Assembly: GCF_003751605.1 (NCBI RefSeq) | Contig: NZ_RJVJ01000002.1 | Span: forward strand, 806,001 to 870,000 | Origin: Kitasatospora cineracea | GTDB taxonomy: Bacteria; Actinomycetota; Actinomycetes; Streptomycetales; Streptomycetaceae | Length of the DNA stretch: 64,000 nucleotides | Direction: 5' to 3' | Shown: positions 60,401 to 64,000 of the stretch, piece by piece | How the letters are laid out: the number at the start of each line of letters is the position of its first letter | Position numbering within the stretch: the first letter of the stretch is position 1 | Notes under the pieces: generated by a model | Told to the model about the DNA's origin: nothing | Database searches by the model: none | The model's input: only the letters and a program-made list of their open reading frames with translations | Translations under genes and position numbers: made by a program

Positions 60401-63400
60401 TGACGTCGTACTTGGCGTCCACGTCGAACAGCACGGCCGTCTCGACGTGCTTGCCGCGGTTCGAAGTCGAGCCGACCGTCTCGGAGTTGTGGCCGTACGT
60501 GCGGTCCACCCGGTAGCTGGAGCCGCCCGTGACGTCCAGCACCGGGGTCTTCAGCCGGCCGATCCCGCCGCCGTTCAGCCGGGTGCGGCGGTCGCCCAGG
60601 CTGCCCTGTCCGCTGGAGGTGCGGGTGCCGGACTCGAACTCGTAGTCCTTCGACGTGGAGTGGTAACTCGACTCCCCGGTCCGGGCGGTGACGGTGATCT
60701 CGGCCTTCCAGGTGGTGCCGGAGACCGTCTCGGTGAGCTTCCCGCCGCGGGTCAGCTGGGAGAGCTGCGACTTCAGCGCGAGCCGGTCGAAGGTCTCCCC
60801 GAGCTGCTGGCGGGTCTCCTCCGACAGTTCGCCGTGCTTCGTGCGGACGGCGTTCTCCACCGTGGTGCGGACCTGGTCCGCGCCGCTCAGGCTGTGCACC
60901 ACGTACGAGGCGTTCAGCTCGCCCCGCTCGTGGATCCGGGGCGGCGCGGTGTGCGTCGCGTCCGGGTTGGGCGCCTTCGCGGCGGCGGACACGGGGGCGG
61001 CCTCGGGCAGCTTCTCCGGCCGGGTGAAGGTGTGGGTGCCGTCCTCGGTCTTCGCCACCTTCGACTTGACCGTGTTCCCGGCTTCGAGGCCCACCTCGAT
61101 GCCGAGCGGCGCCGTGGTGTCCGAACGGCCGCCCGGCAGCGTCTCGCCCGGGCGCCCGAAGTGCACGTCCACCGCGAGCTTCGCACCGTAGATGACCTGC
61201 GGCGCGTTGTACTTGCCGTTGGCGTAGACCCGGTCGGCCTGCCGGTCCTGCCCGCCCTCCCGGTGGCGGTGCTGGGCGGAACCGGTGGCCAGCAGGTCGC
61301 CGCCGGGCGCGCCCTTGGCGACCGTCCCGCCGAGCTGGCCGTTGCCGGCCGCGGTGCGCGCCAGCATCCGCCGCTCCACGGTGAACGAGCTGTTCTCGTT
61401 CACCGTGTTCAGCGCGGCCTTGCCGTCCTCGCGCCGGTAGGTCATCTCCTGCACCCGGGCGGTGGCGGTGACCACCATGTCCTCCTTGCCCGGGATCTTC
61501 ACCACCAGCGGCTCGCCCCGGGTCATGCCGGTCATCCGGGAGGCCAGCTTCGGCTGGCTGAAGCCCTGCAGCACCTGCTCGCGGACGGCGTCCCAGTCCT
61601 TGCCGAACCGCTCCCGGCCCTTGGCGTCCACCGCCGCGCGCAGCGCGGACGTGTTCTCCACGTCCCGGACCACGACGTCCTCGCCGAGCCCGCCCCGGTC
61701 GTTGCCGCCGCGCCACACCGACTCCGGCGGGCCGGCCACCTCGTGCTGCTCGGGCTCCGGCGCACCCTTGGCCTTGGGCTCCCCGCCGCCTTCCTTCGCG
61801 TCCTTCACGTCCTTCGCGTCCTTGGAGTCCTTGGGCTCCGTGCTGCCCTCGTCCTCGGGCTTGGGGGCCGCGACGGGGGCCTTGGTGTCCGCCCGGTCGA
61901 CCAGCAGCCGGACGTCGGCCTCGCCCGCCGGGTGCGCCGTGTCCTTGCCGTTGAACTTCACCTCGTAGTGCACGGCGCCGTCGTAGAGCACACCGGGCAC
62001 CTTCGACTTGCTGGTCAGCTGGGAGACCCGGCTGTCACCGGAGATCTCCACCACGTCCCGGCCCAGCCGCCCGGAACCACCGACGTTGATCAGGGCCGCA
62101 CCCGGCTTCAACCCGAGCGACGCGCCGAGCTGGCCCGCGTTGCCCTTGTTGGTCGCCGTGCTGTGGACCTGCTGGACGGTGGTGCCGATGTTGAACTCGG
62201 TCTCCTTCGTGGTGCCGACCTGCTCCAGCGTGCCGACCCGCGCCCCGATCTCGACCGTCCCGAGGCTCTTGCCGTTCCGGTCCGTCAGGTTGACGGTGAG
62301 CGGCTCGCCCGCCGTCATCGACTTGAGGTCCCGCTGCAGGCGTCCGAAGTCGACCTCGGCGAGGACCTTCTCCTTCATCGCGGGCCAGTCCTTGCCGAAC
62401 TCCCGCGCACCCGCCTGCTCGACGTGGTCCAGCAGCCCCTCGACCGGCCGCTTGCCCGAGCCGCCGTCGCGCGGCTTCAGGTCCAGCACGATCTCCTGAC
62501 CGCCCACCCGGCCGTCCAACAGCCGCTGCGGGGGCACCCGGTGCTCGCTGTCGGCCCCCATCGTCGGACGCTCCGGCACCGCCACCCTCATCGTGAGGTC
62601 CACCTGCGCGGTGTGCCCGGACTCGGTCCGCACCGGGGTCCCCCGGTGGCTCATGTTGCCGAAGTCCAGCTCCAGCCGCATCGTCGAGTCGAACAGCTCC
62701 GCGGTCCCGGAGGTCTTCGACCGCGCCACCATGCCGCCCAGGTCCACGTCGACCTGGGCCTGGCCGCGGTCGTGGAAGTACCCCACCATCTCGGTCGGAT
62801 CGGCGATGCCCTTCGACTCCCGGACCTGGACGCCCACGTTGTACTGCCACTGCGAGTTCCGGTTCCCGCCGGTCGCCACCGTCCGGTCCGCGCCGTTCTC
62901 GAACTCGATCTTGTCGGTCCCCGCGGGCTTCGACTCGGTGACCCGGCCGCGCAACTCCACGCTGCCGCTCCACCCGTGCCGCTCGAACGAGGCCGTCCAC
63001 ACCTCGCCCCGGGACAGCGCCCCGAGCATCGGGCGCAGCGTCGCCGGCCCGAAGTGCTCCTCCGCGAACGCCCGCGCCGCCGCCCGGTCCCCCGGCACCA
63101 TCCGCTCGATGGCCGCGACCACCTGCTCCCGGACCGCCTTCTCGTTCCCGGTCAGCCCGACCACCAGGTCCGTCCCGGCGATCGGCCGGGGCGCCGTGGA
63201 CTCCTTCTTGCCCTCGGGCGAGGGGAGTTCGGGCTCGGGCTGCTTCTTCTCCTGCTCCGGCTCGGGCTCCGGCTGCTTCTTCTCCGACTCGGGCTCGGGC
63301 TCCGGCTGCTTCTTCTCCGACTCCGGCTCGGGCTGCTTCTTCTCCTGCTCCTGCTCCGGCTCGGGCTGCTTCTTCTCCTGCTCCTTGAGCGCGTTCTCCC

Positions 63401-64000
63401 ACTTCCCGTGGCTCGGCGACGGGGCACCCTCCGGGCGCGGCACCGGCGCGCTGCCGTCGTAGTGGGCGGGCGCGTCGTGCTCGGGCCCGTCGTTCCGGTA
63501 CACCGTGACCTGCCGGCCGTTCTCCGGGCCGAACGTCCCGACGTGCTCACCGTTCGGGTCGAGGACCCGCAGCCGGACGCCCAGCGCGTTGGCCGCCGCG
63601 ACGGGCAGCATCTCGCCCGCCTGGGTGTTCCAGCGGTTCCCCCAGTCGCGGACGGTTTCGAGCAGCGCCTGCCGCTCGTGCGGGAGCGGCGGCGGGGCAG
63701 TGGTGAGGATGTGGTCGCCGACGATCGTCCGCAGCTCGGCGAGCGGCACGTCGCCGAACCCCCCGCGCACGTCCTCGGGAAGGTAGGAGAGCAGCTCCTC
63801 CCTGGACGCGTTGCCCCGGGCCACCAGATCGCCGCGGTAGTTGGTGACGACCTCCTGCGGCCACTGGTCCACGGGCAGCGTCCGGAAGTGCTCCTCGACC
63901 TCGGCCCGCAGCCGGTCGTGCGCGCCGTTCACGCCCGAGAGCTCGGGCAGGCCGACGACCAGCGAACGCAGCAGGCACAGACCGTCGGCCGCCACCGGAA
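57471..64000 (-). CDS. Second giant effector-like protein, N-terminus outside window
   Basis: At least 2175 residues are visible; the true start lies beyond base 64000. Counting from the GTG codon at 63995, the first 185 residues look like an OTU-type cysteine protease fold: DGLCLLRSL with Cys7 at the nucleophile position, then GEMLPVAAANALGVRLRVLD and finally HYDG with His178. A Lys/Pro/Glu repeat linker follows (about 200-257). Six diverged beta-rich modules come next, each with a helix then MTxGEPLxV, for example SRMTGMTRGEPLVVKI and LKGMTAGDEIVVRH, separated by charged linkers. The last 320 residues form another beta-rich domain and an Ala-rich helix. It is convergent in function, not sequence, with the first giant protein. 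Confidence in the OTU assignment is moderate. Confidence 0.75.
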   Translation of the reverse strand, partial: PVAADGLCLLRSLVVGLPELSGVNGAHDRLRAEVEEHFRTLPVDQWPQEVVTNYRGDLVARGNASREELLSYLPEDVRGGFGDVPLAELRTIVGDHILTTAPPPLPHERQALLETVRDWGNRWNTQAGEMLPVAAANALGVRLRVLDPNGEHVGTFGPENGRQVTVYRNDGPEHDAPAHYDGSAPVPRPEGAPSPSHGKWENALKEQEKKQPEPEQEQEKKQPEPESEKKQPEPEPESEKKQPEPEPEQEKKQPEPELPSPEGKKESTAPRPIAGTDLVVGLTGNEKAVREQVVAAIERMVPGDRAAARAFAEEHFGPATLRPMLGALSRGEVWTASFERHGWSGSVELRGRVTESKPAGTDKIEFENGADRTVATGGNRNSQWQYNVGVQVRESKGIADPTEMVGYFHDRGQAQVDVDLGGMVARSKTSGTAELFDSTMRLELDFGNMSHRGTPVRTESGHTAQVDLTMRVAVPERPTMGADSEHRVPPQRLLDGRVGGQEIVLDLKPRDGGSGKRPVEGLLDHVEQAGAREFGKDWPAMKEKVLAEVDFGRLQRDLKSMTAGEPLTVNLTDRNGKSLGTVEIGARVGTLEQVGTTKETEFNIGTTVQQVHSTATNKGNAGQLGASLGLKPGAALINVGGSGRLGRDVVEISGDSRVSQLTSKSKVPGVLYDGAVHYEVKFNGKDTAHPAGEADVRLLVDRADTKAPVAAPKPEDEGSTEPKDSKDAKDVKDAKEGGGEPKAKGAPEPEQHEVAGPPESVWRGGNDRGGLGEDVVVRDVENTSALRAAVDAKGRERFGKDWDAVREQVLQGFSQPKLASRMTGMTRGEPLVVKIPGKEDMVVTATARVQEMTYRREDGKAALNTVNENSSFTVERRMLARTAAGNGQLGGTVAKGAPGGDLLATGSAQHRHREGGQDRQADRVYANGKYNAPQVIYGAKLAVDVHFGRPGETLPGGRSDTTAPLGIEVGLEAGNTVKSKVAKTEDGTHTFTRPEKLPEAAPVSAAAKAPNPDATHTAPPRIHERGELNASYVVHSLSGADQVRTTVENAVRTKHGELSEETRQQLGETFDRLALKSQLSQLTRGGKLTETVSGTTWKAEITVTARTGESSYHSTSKDYEFESGTRTSSGQGSLGDRRTRLNGGGIGRLKTPVLDVTGGSSYRVDRTYGHNSETVGSTSNRGKHVETAVLFDVDAKYDVKVEFKRLGIADGSVTHQVDTVARVAVPERDAVPVPKKEDTAPAPKDEEGAAPKEAPKEAPKDAPKEDPKDGKKDAEPTGRTTSRQPKGFVERRRLDSSAIVTDVHALGDRNGSAGTGGGAPGPRRTLGESIRDQVESGWKPRRGGARPDGAARPERNPFGSDWEGISRKLDAELTPDRLQSRLKGMTAGDEIVVRHGRTTVRVGAVLRDRMEHLGESGTTEFNAGTDVQRTFARTEGGGNSKIGVLGATGAAPIPGAPVSVTAGLTGTGGHGHDHTEVRTESTTAGLATKSKLPGSAYRGEAELQFTITRKPWVGTSVHQRRTATVGFETIVETGETVPVEPFVNGKAPAAKAPEGETAPAKAPEGSKTEPTKAPEGGKTEGSKTEGGKTEPQGRKSEEETDPNDKYGRDEVVDDPARTVPVKAPETTAVPVPPERIWENGLRDTDALRWLGDVGGVRDVVRLRGQDYFGKTSWKELEPKVNALTTHSHLSAMFGTASQGGGISATAPTNRVTLGGGKGVEVGVKVVSLEHDGSNEKTDLSPANTTASGTARSDLSANHAGAQAQVGAKITGDVTTSPGITAGAQRLWREGGSLNEAGQTVSNGKFAAPVDRYQGYAEVEVTFFDKGKDPVVEKGLLPITLDVPRGESRTVDVPGDQYRAFSPEHRDGTPHFTEGGRLLDQVHDAVHGSSGGYDHGALTPAEREQLAGTVRLGRAAYGQALTAGTPLAQQRIQATHRLVELSGGSSESAAGLLGDLLKAPAGEPLPATEVRRALDYVVRRSAEGPFTLDDLVTGAREGWPTDRPYDVRRETWTDHGPASGLLTSAMATASGAVLPLLGNGAAGAGGVLHLTVSGEGPGLPMHRQFTLDGDPVQRIGEIEAETYFKPGVSPREVTVRFAGPSEHGQDWDYRITARSDRSRELMLSHRRPEPVPAPAPEAGPGESAGGTSPAAAAAAARVEAMRRHVEALRAAGAPSA
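63225..63393 (-). repeat. KKQPEPE coding repeat linker
   Basis: Five units of EKKQPEPE(PES/QEQ) type join the OTU-like domain to the first beta-rich module. The DNA copies (CTCGGGCTCCGGCTGCTTCT core) are nearly identical, so the linker length probably varies. Confidence 0.9.

Overview
The window is 64 kb of very GC-rich DNA with GTG starts, start/stop-overlapping operons and typical actinomycete families (AfsR/SARP regulator, DUF5997, DUF664 DinB, WXG100-type proteins, an IS982-type element, one TTA codon). This points to a chromosome of Streptomyces or a close relative such as Kitasatospora. No rRNA, tRNA or CRISPR array was seen.

Left part (1-23.5 kb), mixed accessory genes: the end of a sugar epimerase and a convergent family 2 glycosyltransferase; an HD phosphohydrolase coupled to an unassigned protein with an ART-like opening; a LysR ligand-binding domain without a DNA-binding domain, divergent from a DUF5997 gene; a secreted adenosine deaminase; a three-gene HSP90/TPR operon; and an intact IS982-type element sitting on the stop codon of an FAD oxidoreductase gene. 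From 15 to 20 kb the DNA is worn: an amidohydrolase remnant, a membrane-protein paralogue with an in-frame stop, a broken IS630-type transposase and several tandem repeats. A lipoprotein, a Nudix hydrolase and a membrane protein close this part.

Middle (23.4-36.2 kb), an apparently undescribed biosynthetic cluster read in one direction: a stand-alone NRPS adenylation protein with a TTA codon, a stand-alone carrier protein, a flavin amine oxidase, a second AMP-forming ligase, a KamA-type radical SAM aminomutase, an ATP-grasp ligase, a PaaK-like ligase, an MFS exporter, an SDR and a second PaaK-like ligase. From the aminomutase to the SDR, stop and start codons overlap. There is no condensation, thioesterase or ketosynthase domain. 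I infer a small amide- or ester-linked metabolite with a beta-amino-acid unit, built by free-standing ligases. It is followed by a DinB-like gene, a ferritin-like diiron protein with an apparent TetR-type operator, a nitrate reductase fused to a CysJ-like flavoprotein, and a PaaI-like thioesterase.

Right part (42.4-64 kb), a type VII (ESX-like) secretion effector island on the minus strand. Three small or medium WXG100-like proteins precede a 2662-residue protein with a WXG100-like head, proline-rich repeats and four putative effector domains: a zinc metallopeptidase, a Tiki/ChaN-like domain, a papain-like Tox-PL domain and a second Tiki/ChaN-like domain. An AfsR/SARP-type regulator separates it from a second giant protein that runs off the window, with an OTU-like cysteine-protease-like domain and six diverged beta-rich modules joined by charged linkers. 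No ESX ATPase or recognisable immunity gene is present in the window.
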